Position numbers and translations under genes: made by a program. Below, in pieces: positions 7,579-16,766 of a stretch of 64,000 nucleotides of DNA. The number at the start of each line of letters is the position of its first letter. Position 1 is the first letter of the stretch. Below the pieces are notes generated by a model, which saw only the letters and a program-made list of their open reading frames with translations, ran no database searches and was not told the origin of the DNA. This DNA is from Thioalkalivibrio sp. ALJ7. Its GTDB lineage: Bacteria; Pseudomonadota; Gammaproteobacteria; Ectothiorhodospirales; Ectothiorhodospiraceae. The stretch is from positions 115,078 through 179,077 of the forward strand of contig NZ_AQXQ01000007.1 of the NCBI RefSeq assembly GCF_000376865.1. The letters are read 5' to 3'.

Positions 7579-8670
7579 ATGGAAACCGCGATGACCCGCC
7601 TATTCGAAAAGACCTACCTGAAGCCCGGGGCCGCACCCGGCCACGGGGCCCACACCACGGAACATCCGCACGCCGGTGATGCCACCGTCTCCGCCTGGCA
7701 CTACCATCGCGAGGAGTTGCTAGAGCTCGACCCGCAGCGCACCCTGCGCGAAGGCGTGCCGGATCTCGACGGCGGCTTTGTCTGGCTGCATCTGCAAGGG
7801 GCGCCCGGTCCACGCCAGCTGCACGAGCTGGGCGAGGCCTTCGACCTGCACCCACTGGCCCTGGAAGACGTGCGCCACCAGGGCCAGCGCCCCAAGGTCG
7901 ACTTCTTCGACGAACAACTGGTGGCGATCCTGCGCCAGCCCCGCCACCACAACGGTGGCATCGAGCTCGACCAGATCAACCTGTTCGTGGGTAGCCACCT
8001 GGTCATCAGCATCCATAGCGGCGAAACCGACCCCTTCGACCCGGTCCGCGAGCGCATGCGCGGCGCCAATCGCAACTTCAACCGGCTCGGTGCCGCATAC
8101 CTGGCCTACGCCTTGATGGACAGCGTGATCGACCAGGCCTTCCCGGTACTGGAGCAAATCAGCGAACGCCTGGAGACGCTGGAAGAACGCGTCCTCGAAC
8201 GGCCCGACCGCCACACCCTCGGCGAAATCCACGTGCTGCGCCGCGAACTCCTGGTTCTGCGTCGCCAACTATGGCCCACGCGCGACGTGGTCGCCCGACT
8301 GATGCGCGATGACATGGAGCCCTTCACCCCCGAGCTCTTTCCGTATCTGCGCGACGCCCACGACCATACGATCCAGATCATGGACCTCCTCGAGTCCTAC
8401 CGCGAGATGGCCGCCTCCCTGATCGAGGCCTACATGTCCGCCATCAACCAGCGTTCCAACGACGTGATGCGCGTGCTGACCATCATCGCCACCATATTCA
8501 TACCGCTGACCTTCATCGTCGGTATCTACGGCATGAACTTCGACCACCCGGACAGCCCCTGGTCCATGCCCGAGCTCTATACCTACTACGGCTACCCCGT
8601 TGTCTGGCTGGTCATGCTCAGCGTCATCGCCGGCATGCTCTACTTCTTCCGCCGTCGCGGCTGGCTATAA
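7579..8670 (+). CDS. CorA-family magnesium/divalent cation transporter
   Basis: A 363-residue inner-membrane cation channel of the CorA/ZntB family. The long cytoplasmic N-terminal domain ends in two helices: one around IATIFIPLTFIVGIYGMNF, with the diagnostic GMN motif, and a second formed by VVWLVMLSVIAGMLYFF. The C-terminus is short and basic (RRRGWL), as usual. Magnesium is the likely substrate but Ni, Co or Zn cannot be excluded. Two in-frame ATGs, at 7579 and 7591, both have GGA-type sites 7-8 bases upstream; I take the first. It is divergent from the UspA gene. Confidence 0.9.
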   Translation: METAMTRLFEKTYLKPGAAPGHGAHTTEHPHAGDATVSAWHYHREELLELDPQRTLREGVPDLDGGFVWLHLQGAPGPRQLHELGEAFDLHPLALEDVRHQGQRPKVDFFDEQLVAILRQPRHHNGGIELDQINLFVGSHLVISIHSGETDPFDPVRERMRGANRNFNRLGAAYLAYALMDSVIDQAFPVLEQISERLETLEERVLERPDRHTLGEIHVLRRELLVLRRQLWPTRDVVARLMRDDMEPFTPELFPYLRDAHDHTIQIMDLLESYREMAASLIEAYMSAINQRSNDVMRVLTIIATIFIPLTFIVGIYGMNFDHPDSPWSMPELYTYYGYPVVWLVMLSVIAGMLYFFRRRGWL

Positions 8671-8730
8671 GCCCCGACCGCGAGGGAAGCAAACAGGCCG
8701 CGTCCAGCGGCACCAGGCGAACCCGCGCAG

Positions 8731-8955
8731 TCAGTCGTCCTTGAGCTCATCGTGCCAGCCGCGGTCCAGCCCGAATTCGAAGCTGTAGATCCGCAGCCCC
8801 TCCGGGAAGGCGGCCTGCATGCGCCGCTCGAACTCCGCGTACACCTCCGCCTTGTGCTGCTGCACGTCCCAGTCCCTGTCGGGGTCGATCCCTTCGACCT
8901 CGAGTTCCATCTTCATTTCCATCTCGGGTGTCATCTGCAATCGAATTTTCGGCAT
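8731..8955 (-). CDS. Small acidic hypothetical protein
   Basis: A 74-residue ORF beginning MPKIRLQMTPEMEMKMELEV, rich in Glu, Met and Asp, with no membrane segment or recognised domain. AAGGA lies about 8 bases before the ATG, which supports expression. The gene sits between the convergent CorA-type gene and the inverted-repeat element, about 45 bases from the element edge. I do not recognise the family. Confidence 0.6.
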   Translation of the reverse strand: MPKIRLQMTPEMEMKMELEVEGIDPDRDWDVQQHKAEVYAEFERRMQAAFPEGLRIYSFEFGLDRGWHDELKDD

Positions 8956-9000
8956 GATCTTCGTCCTTATGGTCGGATGCGAAAATAGACCCGGTCTCGG

Positions 9001-9332
9001 CTAGAGAGACGCTGATTGAATCGCACGTCCGCGCTCGAGTCGCTTTTGCGTGCGAACAAGGCGCGGTGACTGCCGTGCAGTCATTCTGCACAAGGGAACC
9101 GCAACGCCGTTCCCACGCCCGTTTTTGATCAACAACGGGCGGCCGAGCCCCTGATACTAATGGCTTGTGGGGTTGGTGCCCCCGATTCTGAATGAATATG
9201 GCCCGATCCTGCGTTGCGCCCCGAATCCATCAGAAACGGGCGGGTAGAACCACTACCCGCTGCACGACGCGCCTTGTCTCGGAAAACAGGGGGCACCAAC
9301 GCGGACGTGCGATTCAATCAGCGTCTCCCTAG
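9001..9332. mobile_element. MITE-like element with 33-bp terminal inverted repeats
   Basis: The left end (9001-9033) begins CTAG and includes GAGACGCTGATTGAATCG. The right end (9300-9332) is its reverse complement over 33 bases with one mismatch (A versus G just after CTAG). The 266 bases between encode no plausible protein; a second internal inverted pair is TTGGTGCCCCC (9174-9184) with GGGGGCACCAA (9289-9299). Ends without a transposase gene fit a miniature inverted-repeat transposable element. CTAG or TA may be the target duplication. The right CTAG contains the stop codon of hppA. The parent transposon family is unknown. Confidence 0.75.
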
Positions 9333-11386
9333 AGGACCGGAATGATCAGCAGCGCCATGATGTTGATCACCTTGATCAACGGATTGATCGCAGGCCCGGA
9401 GGTGTCCTTGTAGGGATCGCCCACGGTATCGCCGGTCACCGCGGCCTTGTGCGCCTCGGAGCCCTTGCCCCCGTGGTTGTCATCCTCGATGTATTTCTTG
9501 GCGTTGTCCCAGGCACCACCGCCCGTGGTCATCGAGATCGCGACGAACAGGCCGGTCACAATGGTGCCGATCAGCAGACCGCCGAGTGCCTCCTTGCCAA
9601 GAAACACGCCCACCAGGATCGGTACCAGCACCGGCATCAACGACGGGATGATCATTTCCCGAATCGCCCGCTTGGTCAGCATGTCGACCGCAAGGGTGTA
9701 GTCCGGCTTGGCGGTGCGATCCATGATGCCGGGGATCTCGCGGAACTGGCGGCGAACCTCGTTCACGATGCCCGCGGCCGCACGCCCTACAGATTCCATC
9801 GTCATGGATGCGAACAGGTAGGGCACCAGTCCGCCGATAAACAAGCCGACAATCACCCGTGGATCACTCAACTCGAACACATGACCGATACCCGTATGGG
9901 CGGCCAAACCGTGGGTGTAGTCGGAGAACAGCACCAGCGCCGCGAGGCCCGCAGATCCAATCGCATAGCCCTTGGTGACCGCCTTGGTGGTATTGCCGAC
10001 CGCATCCAGAGCATCGGTCACCTCTCTCACTTCGGACGGCAGGTCGCTCATCTCGGCGATACCACCGGCGTTATCGGTGACCGGCCCGTACGAATCCATC
10101 GCAACGATGATGCCAGTCATCGACAGCATCGCGGTCGCGGCAATGGCAATGCCGTAGAGCCCACCCAGTGCATACGACACCAGGATCGCCACGCAGACCG
10201 CCAGTACTGGAGCAGCGGTCGCCTTCATCGAAATCGCCAGGCCCGCAATGATGTTGGTGGCGTGCCCCGTGGTGGAGGCAGCCGCCAAATGCCGTACGGG
10301 TCGGTACGAAGTGGAGGTGTAGTAATCCGTGACCATCATAATCACGGCGGTCAGTCCGAGACCGACCAGGGCCGCCCCGAACAACCGCAACGCGGCCCCA
10401 CTTTCCACGCCCATGCTGCCGGCGAGTGCGTCATCCGGGATGATCAGCATAGTGATCGGCAGGAACGCGATTGCGGCCAGACCACCCGACACCGCCAGCC
10501 CCATGTACAGGGCCTTCATGATCTCGCCACCGTGGCGCGCGCGAACAAAGAACGTACCCACGATGGAAGCCAGGATCGCCGCACCCCCGAGCACCAGCGG
10601 GTAGACCGCCGCCATCACACCCAGGTCTCGCACCAGCAATGTTCCAAGCATCATCGTTGCGATAATCGTGACGGCGTAGGTCTCGAACAGGTCCGCGGCC
10701 ATCCCGGCGCAGTCACCCACGTTGTCGCCCACGTTATCCGCGATCACTGCCGGGTTACGCGGGTCGTCCTCGGGGATGCCGGCCTCGACCTTGCCGACGA
10801 GGTCAGCACCCACATCCGCGCCCTTGGTAAAAATGCCTCCGCCCACACGCGCGAAGATCGAGATCAGGGAACCGCCAAGCGCAAGCCCCACCAGCGGAAA
10901 CAGATCGACCGTCTCGCCGCTAGGCGTGAACATCCAAAGAATGGCGAAATAGCCGGCGACGCCCAGCAGCCCTAGGCCCACCACCAGCAGACCGGTCACC
11001 GCGCCACTGCGGAACGAGACCTTCATCGCGGGTTCGAGCCCATCCATCGCGGCTGCCGCCGTGCGGACGTTCGCACGCACGGCGACATGCATGCCTATGT
11101 AGCCTGCCGCACCGGACAGCACCGCCCCAATCAAGAAACCGATTGCAGAAGCAATACTGATAAAAATCCAGATCAGTAGGAAGACCACCACCCCAACGAT
11201 TGCGATGGTGATGTACTGGCGCTTCATGTAGGCGGAGGCACCTTCCTGGATGGCCCGCGCGATCCGGCGCATCTCGTCGTTGCCCTCGGACATTCCGAGC
11301 ACCCAGCGTATGGACCACACGCCGTAGATCAGTGCCAACGCGCCGCATACCAACGCGAACACGATTCCTACCTCTGACATCGTCAT
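9329..11386 (-). CDS. hppA: K+-insensitive membrane-bound proton-translocating pyrophosphatase
   Basis: A 685-residue integral membrane pump that hydrolyses pyrophosphate and exports H+. The substrate-binding loop [15 protein letters not shown] and the following [19 protein letters not shown] block are intact, and about 16 hydrophobic segments are visible. Lys468 and Thr471, in [15 protein letters not shown], match the K+-independent class, where K+-dependent enzymes have Ala at the first position. The start at 11386 has GGGGAGG about 5 bases upstream. The TAG stop lies inside the right CTAG of the adjacent inverted-repeat element, so the C-terminal end may have been set by the insertion. It may conserve energy from biosynthetic PPi. 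Confidence 0.95.
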   Translation of the reverse strand: MTMSEVGIVFALVCGALALIYGVWSIRWVLGMSEGNDEMRRIARAIQEGASAYMKRQYITIAIVGVVVFLLIWIFISIASAIGFLIGAVLSGAAGYIGMHVAVRANVRTAAAAMDGLEPAMKVSFRSGAVTGLLVVGLGLLGVAGYFAILWMFTPSGETVDLFPLVGLALGGSLISIFARVGGGIFTKGADVGADLVGKVEAGIPEDDPRNPAVIADNVGDNVGDCAGMAADLFETYAVTIIATMMLGTLLVRDLGVMAAVYPLVLGGAAILASIVGTFFVRARHGGEIMKALYMGLAVSGGLAAIAFLPITMLIIPDDALAGSMGVESGAALRLFGAALVGLGLTAVIMMVTDYYTSTSYRPVRHLAAASTTGHATNIIAGLAISMKATAAPVLAVCVAILVSYALGGLYGIAIAATAMLSMTGIIVAMDSYGPVTDNAGGIAEMSDLPSEVREVTDALDAVGNTTKAVTKGYAIGSAGLAALVLFSDYTHGLAAHTGIGHVFELSDPRVIVGLFIGGLVPYLFASMTMESVGRAAAGIVNEVRRQFREIPGIMDRTAKPDYTLAVDMLTKRAIREMIIPSLMPVLVPILVGVFLGKEALGGLLIGTIVTGLFVAISMTTGGGAWDNAKKYIEDDNHGGKGSEAHKAAVTGDTVGDPYKDTSGPAINPLIKVINIMALLIIPVL

Positions 11387-11992
11387 TGCTGCCTCCCCTC
11401 GTACTGCTACTGGTCGGTGTCGGGGAAGCACGGCGTCACCGACGGCTTGCCCGGGGTCACCGGTTATCCCGGCCACCCAGCCCGAGGACGGCCGTCGTAG
11501 AGCGATCGGCATCCCCTTGTGTCTTGTTGTTACCTCTGCTGCCTGCCTTTCTGTTGAGGCTCTCGGTCGGCTCACGCGTCCGCGCGATCGTTTCGCGGCG
11601 CGGCGCGGGAAGTTCCCGTTCGGCATTACCCCCTTTGCCACGTACGGCCCCAAAAAAAGCGGCGGGACCTAGCCCGGTCTCCTCACTGCCCGTCGGGGTC
11701 CAGAGGGCCGACTTATGCGCAGGAAAGACCCCTACCTGCACCAGCGTCGCCGAGACCAGAGGACCATGCCCAGGCGTATCTCGCGCCCGGAACCGGCACC
11801 CAATGGGCATCGAAGCTACTCCCCGCTCCATGGCGAGTCAATACCATATAAACAGTATGTGTTAATGCGCAAATTGCTGTTATTCTTATGTTTTAATTTA
11901 ATTAACTTTACTGAAACGATACCGCCCTCTCGATCGCCAAAAACCGACTATGTTGGTAACCAGAACGGAACCAAACTGCCAAGAGGTACGGG
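11387..11992. other. 606-bp intergenic region, AT-rich near the M48 gene
   Basis: Separates the divergent hppA and M48 protease genes. A 124-codon minus-strand frame (11457-11831) has no family resemblance, and I leave it out. From about 11840 to 11930 the DNA is strikingly AT-rich compared with the rest of the window, and holds a candidate promoter for the M48 gene. Nothing else is recognised. Confidence 0.55.
11874..11902 (+). promoter_or_regulatory. Candidate sigma-70 promoter for the M48 lipoprotein gene
   Basis: TTGCTG (11874-11879) and TTTAAT (11897-11902) are separated by 17 bases, in the most AT-rich stretch of the region. The start codon is about 90 bases downstream. Match by eye only. 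Confidence 0.35.
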
Positions 11993-12838
11993 ATGACAAC
12001 GATCGCAAGGCGCGCGATTTGCGGGCGATGGATTCCAGCAATCGCCTTGGCCGGACTACTCATCGTGTCCGCAGGCGGCTGTGCACCCACGATGACGATG
12101 CAGGAAGAACGCGAACTGGGCGACGAACTGGCGCAGGAGTTGAACGAAGACCTGCCAATCGTCGAAACGTCCGCCGTCCATGACTACATCAACCGCCTCG
12201 GTCGTTCGATCACGGACGTCGCAGATGATCGCGACGCGATCGATTACACCTTCTATGTGGTTAACGGCCCGGATGTGAACGCCTTTGCGGTGCCGGGTGG
12301 ACACATCTACGTCTACCGCGGCTTGATCGAGCGTGCGGACGAGATGTCCGAGTTGGCCGGAGTACTGGCGCACGAGGTGGGCCATGTGGTGAAGCGCCAC
12401 GGCATCGAACAATGGCAGCGCGCCCAGCAGGCGCAAATGGGCCTCGCCGTGGTCTATGGCGTGATCCTCGGGCGCGACCCAGGCGCGGCAGAGCAGGTGG
12501 CGGTGCAGGTCGGCGCCGCTGGCGTATTTGCCGGCTACAGCCGCGAAGCCGAGCGCGAAGCGGATGCCGTCGCCATCGGCTACCTGGTGGATGCCGGCAT
12601 CCACCCCATCGGGCTGGTGTCGTTCTTCGAGACACTGCTGGACCAACGCGACCGAGATCCAAGCCAGGTGGAACAATTCTTCGCCACCCACCCCACCACC
12701 CGGGAACGCATCGCGAACACCCGCGACCGAATCGACTCGCTCCCGAACGACACGCTCGAAGGGCTGACCCGCGACACCCAGGAGTTCCAGCAATTTCGCC
12801 GCGAGGTCGAGGGCCTGCCCGCCGCCGAATCCGATTAA
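11993..12838 (+). CDS. M48-family metalloprotease, lipoprotein
   Basis: A 281-residue zinc metalloprotease anchored as a lipoprotein. The N-terminus is a signal peptide ending in the lipobox VSAGGC with the acylated Cys near residue 30. The zinc site is HEVGH (about residue 126) and the third ligand is the Glu of REAEREADAVAI, about 55 residues later, as in the M48 family. Relatives such as LoiP and BepA act in outer-membrane protein quality control, which is a reasonable guess here. There is no TPR domain, so it resembles LoiP/YcaL more than BepA. It is a single gene. Confidence 0.9.
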   Translation: MTTIARRAICGRWIPAIALAGLLIVSAGGCAPTMTMQEERELGDELAQELNEDLPIVETSAVHDYINRLGRSITDVADDRDAIDYTFYVVNGPDVNAFAVPGGHIYVYRGLIERADEMSELAGVLAHEVGHVVKRHGIEQWQRAQQAQMGLAVVYGVILGRDPGAAEQVAVQVGAAGVFAGYSREAEREADAVAIGYLVDAGIHPIGLVSFFETLLDQRDRDPSQVEQFFATHPTTRERIANTRDRIDSLPNDTLEGLTRDTQEFQQFRREVEGLPAAESD

Positions 12839-12969
12839 CCATAGAGAGCGCCTTCCAGACGGGTCGCCCGGGTAGCCCCGATCATTCGGGAGTTGCTCGT
12901 GGCGGGCAGAGGCGCGCGGCATAATGGCCACGCGGCATCCGGACCGACCCCGAACAAGGCCTCCCCCCT

Positions 12970-15081
12970 ATGAACACCGTAAAAAGCACCTGTTACGAGT
13001 GCGATGCCAACTGCGCGATCGACGTGCACCTCGATGCAGGCGGCGAGCCAGTCAGGATCGACGGCCCCGATTGTCCCCGCTGCTACGTGCAACTCGACCG
13101 GCGCAATCACCCGGAGCGCCTGTTGTATCCGCTGCGGCGCACCGGGCCGCGCGGCAGCGGCCAATTCGAGCGCATCACCTGGGACGAGGCGCTGGATACC
13201 ATCGCCGCACGCCTTAGCGCCACCCGCGAGGCACATGGTGCCCCGGCGGCCGCCTTCTTCGCCGGCTACACCAAAGAGGCCCGTCCGCAGCTCCAGCGCC
13301 TGGCACATGCCTTCGGCTCGCCCAACTACCTGACCGAGAGCGGCTGTTGTTTCTCCGCCACCAAGGTGGCGGAGGAGGTGACCTTCGGCACCAAGATCAA
13401 GACCTCCTCCACAGTGGCCTCGGACGCGACGCGCTGCCTGCTGGTGTGGTCCACAAACCCGCGCGGGTCTATCCCGCCGTTCCATCAGCATGCGCTGGCC
13501 GCGGCACGCCCCGGCTGCGCCACCGTGGTGGTGGACCCGCGGGTGACCCCGCTGGCGAAGCAGGCCGAGGTGCACCTGCAGATCCGCCCGGGCACCGACG
13601 GGGCGCTGGCGCTGGGCATGCACTACCTGATCTTCGAAAACGGCTGGCAGGACCAGGCCTTCCTCGACGAATGGGGCAGCGGTGTGGAGGCCTTTCGCGA
13701 CTACGTGGCCGGATTCCCGCCGCAGCGGGTGGCGGCGATCTGCGGCATCGACGCGGCCGACCTGAAGCGCGCCGCCGAGCTCTACGCGACCCGCGCCCCG
13801 GCGCAGATCATGCTCTCGCCCACCGCGACCGTGCAGCATTCCAACGGCTTCCAGAATCATCGCGCGGTGATCCTGCTCGCGGCCGTGACCGGCAACATCG
13901 ACCGCGAGGGCGGCAACCGCTTCTTCAACGACAAGGTCACGCCGAAGCCGATCGACCTGTTCGACCACTGTAGGCAGAATCTGCCGCCGCGCATCGGCGA
14001 CGAGACCTTCCCGGTATGGACGGCCCACTGGCCGGCCGCGCAGAGCATGCTGTTGCCGGATGCCATCCTCGAAGGCCGCCCACAACCGATCCGCGCGCTG
14101 CTGGCCATGGGCATCAACACCGCAATGTGGCCGAACTCGAAGCGCATGGAACAGGCCCTGGGCGCGCTGGATTTCTTCGCCGCATCCGACTTCTTCCACA
14201 ACCCGGCCACGCGCATGGCCGACATCGTGCTGCCGGCGGCTACTAGCCTGGAACGCGCGGCGCTGATCGCCTACCCCGGCTGCAACTTCCGCGGCGAACT
14301 GCGCTACCGCCACACCGCGGTCGCCCCGCGCGGCGAGGCACGCCCGGACGGCGAGATGTTCCTGGATCTGGGCGTGCGCCTCGGGATGGCGGAGCAGTTC
14401 TGGAACGGCGATCTGGAGGCGAGCTGGGCCGAGGCCGCCAAGGGCATCCCCGAGACCATTCGCGAACAGGTGTACAACGACCCGGACGGGGTCCCCGTAT
14501 TCGCGAAGGCGCTGGACGACATGGTCGAGCACGGCTTCGAGGAGGGCGATCGCCAGTACCGGCTGCACGGCTTCCGCACGGTCAGCGGCAAGGTGGAATT
14601 CGACGCCGCCGAGCTGCGCGAGGCTGGGCACGACGGTCTGCCGGTCTGGCGTGAACCGGCCGAGAGCCCGGTTTCCACGCCGGAGCTGGCGCGCGACTAC
14701 CCGCTGGTGCTGACCAGCGGCGCGCGCCACAAGCACGCCACCCACTCGCAGCACCAGCATCTGGAACGCATGCGCCGGACAATGCCGGAGCCGCTGGTGG
14801 AACTGAACCCGCAGGACGCCGCGGCGCGCGGCATCGCCGACGGCGACACCGTGGGGGTGCGCTCGCCGCGCGGGCGGGTCGCCTTCGTGGCGAAGGTCAC
14901 CGACCGCATCAAGCCCGGTGTGGCGCACTGCCAGCACGGCTGGAACCATGCCAACGTTAACGAACTGACCGACGACCGCAACCTCGACCCGATCAGCGGC
15001 TTCCCCGCGTTCAAGTCGCTGCTGTGCGAGGTGGAACGCCTGCACACCGGGCACGAGCAACGCCTTCCGGAGGCGGGCTGA
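12970..15081 (+). CDS. Molybdopterin-dependent oxidoreductase, orphan catalytic subunit
   Basis: A 703-residue protein of the DMSO reductase/formate dehydrogenase superfamily. An N-terminal iron-sulfur motif is seen at Cys8, Cys11 and Cys15, with Cys35 or Cys38 as the fourth ligand, then the molybdopterin domain (including LTESGCCFSATK, where a Cys may ligate Mo) and a C-terminal dinucleotide-binding domain from about residue 575 (LVLTSGARHKHATHS). There is no Tat signal, so it should be cytoplasmic. No ferredoxin-like or membrane subunit is adjacent. The broken ATP-grasp-like gene starts 2 bases after its stop. The cofactor could come from mobAB-moeA at 35-37 kb. The substrate is unknown; formate and polysulfide enzymes are relatives. 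Confidence 0.82.
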   Translation: MNTVKSTCYECDANCAIDVHLDAGGEPVRIDGPDCPRCYVQLDRRNHPERLLYPLRRTGPRGSGQFERITWDEALDTIAARLSATREAHGAPAAAFFAGYTKEARPQLQRLAHAFGSPNYLTESGCCFSATKVAEEVTFGTKIKTSSTVASDATRCLLVWSTNPRGSIPPFHQHALAAARPGCATVVVDPRVTPLAKQAEVHLQIRPGTDGALALGMHYLIFENGWQDQAFLDEWGSGVEAFRDYVAGFPPQRVAAICGIDAADLKRAAELYATRAPAQIMLSPTATVQHSNGFQNHRAVILLAAVTGNIDREGGNRFFNDKVTPKPIDLFDHCRQNLPPRIGDETFPVWTAHWPAAQSMLLPDAILEGRPQPIRALLAMGINTAMWPNSKRMEQALGALDFFAASDFFHNPATRMADIVLPAATSLERAALIAYPGCNFRGELRYRHTAVAPRGEARPDGEMFLDLGVRLGMAEQFWNGDLEASWAEAAKGIPETIREQVYNDPDGVPVFAKALDDMVEHGFEEGDRQYRLHGFRTVSGKVEFDAAELREAGHDGLPVWREPAESPVSTPELARDYPLVLTSGARHKHATHSQHQHLERMRRTMPEPLVELNPQDAAARGIADGDTVGVRSPRGRVAFVAKVTDRIKPGVAHCQHGWNHANVNELTDDRNLDPISGFPAFKSLLCEVERLHTGHEQRLPEAG

Positions 15082-15083
15082 CC

Positions 15084-15923
15084 GTGCCCTTCGTTGGTGT
15101 TCTGCCCGAGCGCCGGCACCTCTTCCGGCCGCAGCCGCGCCGCGAGGTGGCGGTGTCGGACGCCGCCGCCTGGCGGCTGAATCCCGCGCATCGCCATGTC
15201 TACGACAAGCTGCGCCTGGCCCTGGATGCGGGCCTGACCGCCGCGCCCTGCGGGGTCGCGCCCACGGACCTGGGGCTGGACGCGGCGGACACGGTGTTTG
15301 TGAAGCCGATCACCAACCTCGCCGGCATGGGGCTGGATGCCCGCGCCCTGCCCGCCGGCGAGGTGCCGGCCGAACCCGGCAGCTTCTGGTGCCAGCGCCT
15401 GGAGGGCGCCCACACCACCACCGACTGTCTGGTGGAGAACGGCGAGGTTCGCTGGTTCGCCCACACCCGCGGCTCGGACGAGAAGGACGCCGCACGTCCG
15501 ATCTACTAGGAGATCGGCGCCGCCGTGCCCGAGGTTGAGCCGTGGATCGCCGACTGGGTGCGGCGCAACCTGACCGGCTACAGCGGCATCTGCAACATCG
15601 AGCTGATCGGCGGGCAGCCGATCGAGGCCCACCTGCGCGGCTCCAACGGCTTCTTTGACTTCTACGGCCCGGCGTTCATCCCGGCCTGGGTGGCACTGGC
15701 GGACGGCGAACCCTTCACCCCGCCCCTGCCGATCCACGGCGGCTTCGTCATCTCGGTATTCGGCGAGATCGAACTGCGGGACGCCGACTTCCAAGCTGCC
15801 GAGGCGGCCGGCGTGCATCTGCAGCCGGACCCGTCCACCCCCGGCCGCGCCGCCATCCTGCGCTGCCAGGATCGGGACGCCGGCTTCGCCCTCTACCGGC
15901 ACCTAACCGGCCACACACTGTAA
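15084..15923 (+). pseudogene. ATP-grasp-like gene interrupted by an in-frame amber codon
   Basis: One continuous frame of 280 codons starting at GTG 15084, with GGAGG 10 bases upstream, is interrupted only by TAG at 15507-15509. Before the stop are FVKPITNLAGMG and SFWCQRLEGAHTTTDCLV; after it come CNIELIGGQPIEAHLRGSNG and a further 100 residues. The blocks resemble an ATP-grasp fold (a nucleotide-binding Lys strand, then an acidic N-I-E-L metal site), as in carboxylate-amine ligases. Because frame is kept on both sides, this looks like a single recent nonsense change. It begins 2 bases after the molybdoenzyme gene, so the two formed one operon. Readthrough or a sequence error cannot be excluded; the function is unknown. 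Confidence 0.7.
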
Positions 15924-16164
15924 CCCCTGACTTCAGACCCATAGGGGCACGACAGGGCGATCACGCGGGTGGACCCGTATCCGAACATTTCCTGATGGAA
16001 TGCGAAATCCGATAGTCTCGCCCCCGGCGAGCAGGCCCCGGGGCTACACGGCACCGGGATACATGACCCGCGCATGGGTTCACCACGAGCATGCCGCCTG
16101 CCGCCGAGACGCCCTCGGCTGCGCATGGAATGCGGCCACCCTGACATCGAATGGAGCGAATGAC

Positions 16165-16647
16165 ATGAATGGATGCCACCCCTTTCCCCTAATGCGATTT
16201 ACCCTGGTGCGACTTGCCCTCGCGCTGGCGGCCCTCGCGATGCTTGCGGGCTGCGCCACGCTGGACGTGGACTCGGGTGACCCCGAGCGCCTGGCGGCCG
16301 CCGAGCGGTTCTATGTGGAAAAGCTGCCGGCGGATGAACGCGGTATCGAGCACGTGGTCGCGCAGGAGCTGCGAGCGATGAACTACGACGCGACCTCGGG
16401 CCCGCGCCGCGACGCGCTGGACAATGTCGATGTGCTGGTGACCTACCAGGACCGCTGGGCGTGGGACATCACGATGTACATGCGCCGGCTCGACATCCAG
16501 TTCCGCGACCCGGAGACCCGGGAGGCCTGGGCGACCGGCACGGCCGAGCGCGGCTCGCTGAACCGCAAGCAACCAGGCGAGTTTGCCCGCGAAATCCTGG
16601 AACCGATGACCGGCCAGTCGGCGGACTCGAACGCCTCGGATGAGTAG
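16165..16647 (+). CDS. Putative lipoprotein
   Basis: A 160-residue secreted lipoprotein of unknown function. The signal peptide contains FTLVRLALALAALAMLAGC, with the lipobox Leu-Ala-Gly-Cys. The mature part resembles short envelope lipoproteins with a DUF4136-like look (DVLVTYQDRWAWDITMYM; GTAERGSL), but I would not assign the family. GGAG lies 8 bases before the ATG at 16165; an internal ATG at 16192 is an alternative start just before the hydrophobic core. It stands alone between the broken ATP-grasp gene and a convergent LysR gene. Confidence 0.75.
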   Translation: MNGCHPFPLMRFTLVRLALALAALAMLAGCATLDVDSGDPERLAAAERFYVEKLPADERGIEHVVAQELRAMNYDATSGPRRDALDNVDVLVTYQDRWAWDITMYMRRLDIQFRDPETREAWATGTAERGSLNRKQPGEFAREILEPMTGQSADSNASDE

Positions 16648-16766
16648 CCGGGCACCGGCCGGATCTGGGTGATGGTCGCGAGCGTAGTGGAAGCCGTGCA
16701 CGATAGAGCGGCAAAAGGGCCGCTCATCCACATGCATCGCCAATCGATCCCGGGCCCGACAGGACC

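Noticed and set aside
9129..9317. 62-codon frame inside the inverted-repeat element
   Set aside because: It extends into the terminal repeat and shows no transposase motif.
9449..10975. 508-codon frame opposite hppA
   Set aside because: Antisense shadow of an unmistakable pyrophosphatase; the composition (His/Gln/Arg-rich) is typical of such shadows.
11457..11831. 124-codon minus-strand frame between hppA and the M48 gene
   Set aside because: No family resemblance, no good ribosome-binding site, and it lies in the divergent promoter region.
12835..15060. 741-codon frame opposite the molybdoenzyme
   Set aside because: Antisense of a gene with clear iron-sulfur and cofactor domains; no recognisable motif.
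15507..15509. Recoding of TAG as pyrrolysine in the ATP-grasp-like gene
   Set aside because: TAG is a normal stop elsewhere in the window and no supporting genes are visible; nonsense mutation is simpler, though it remains open.
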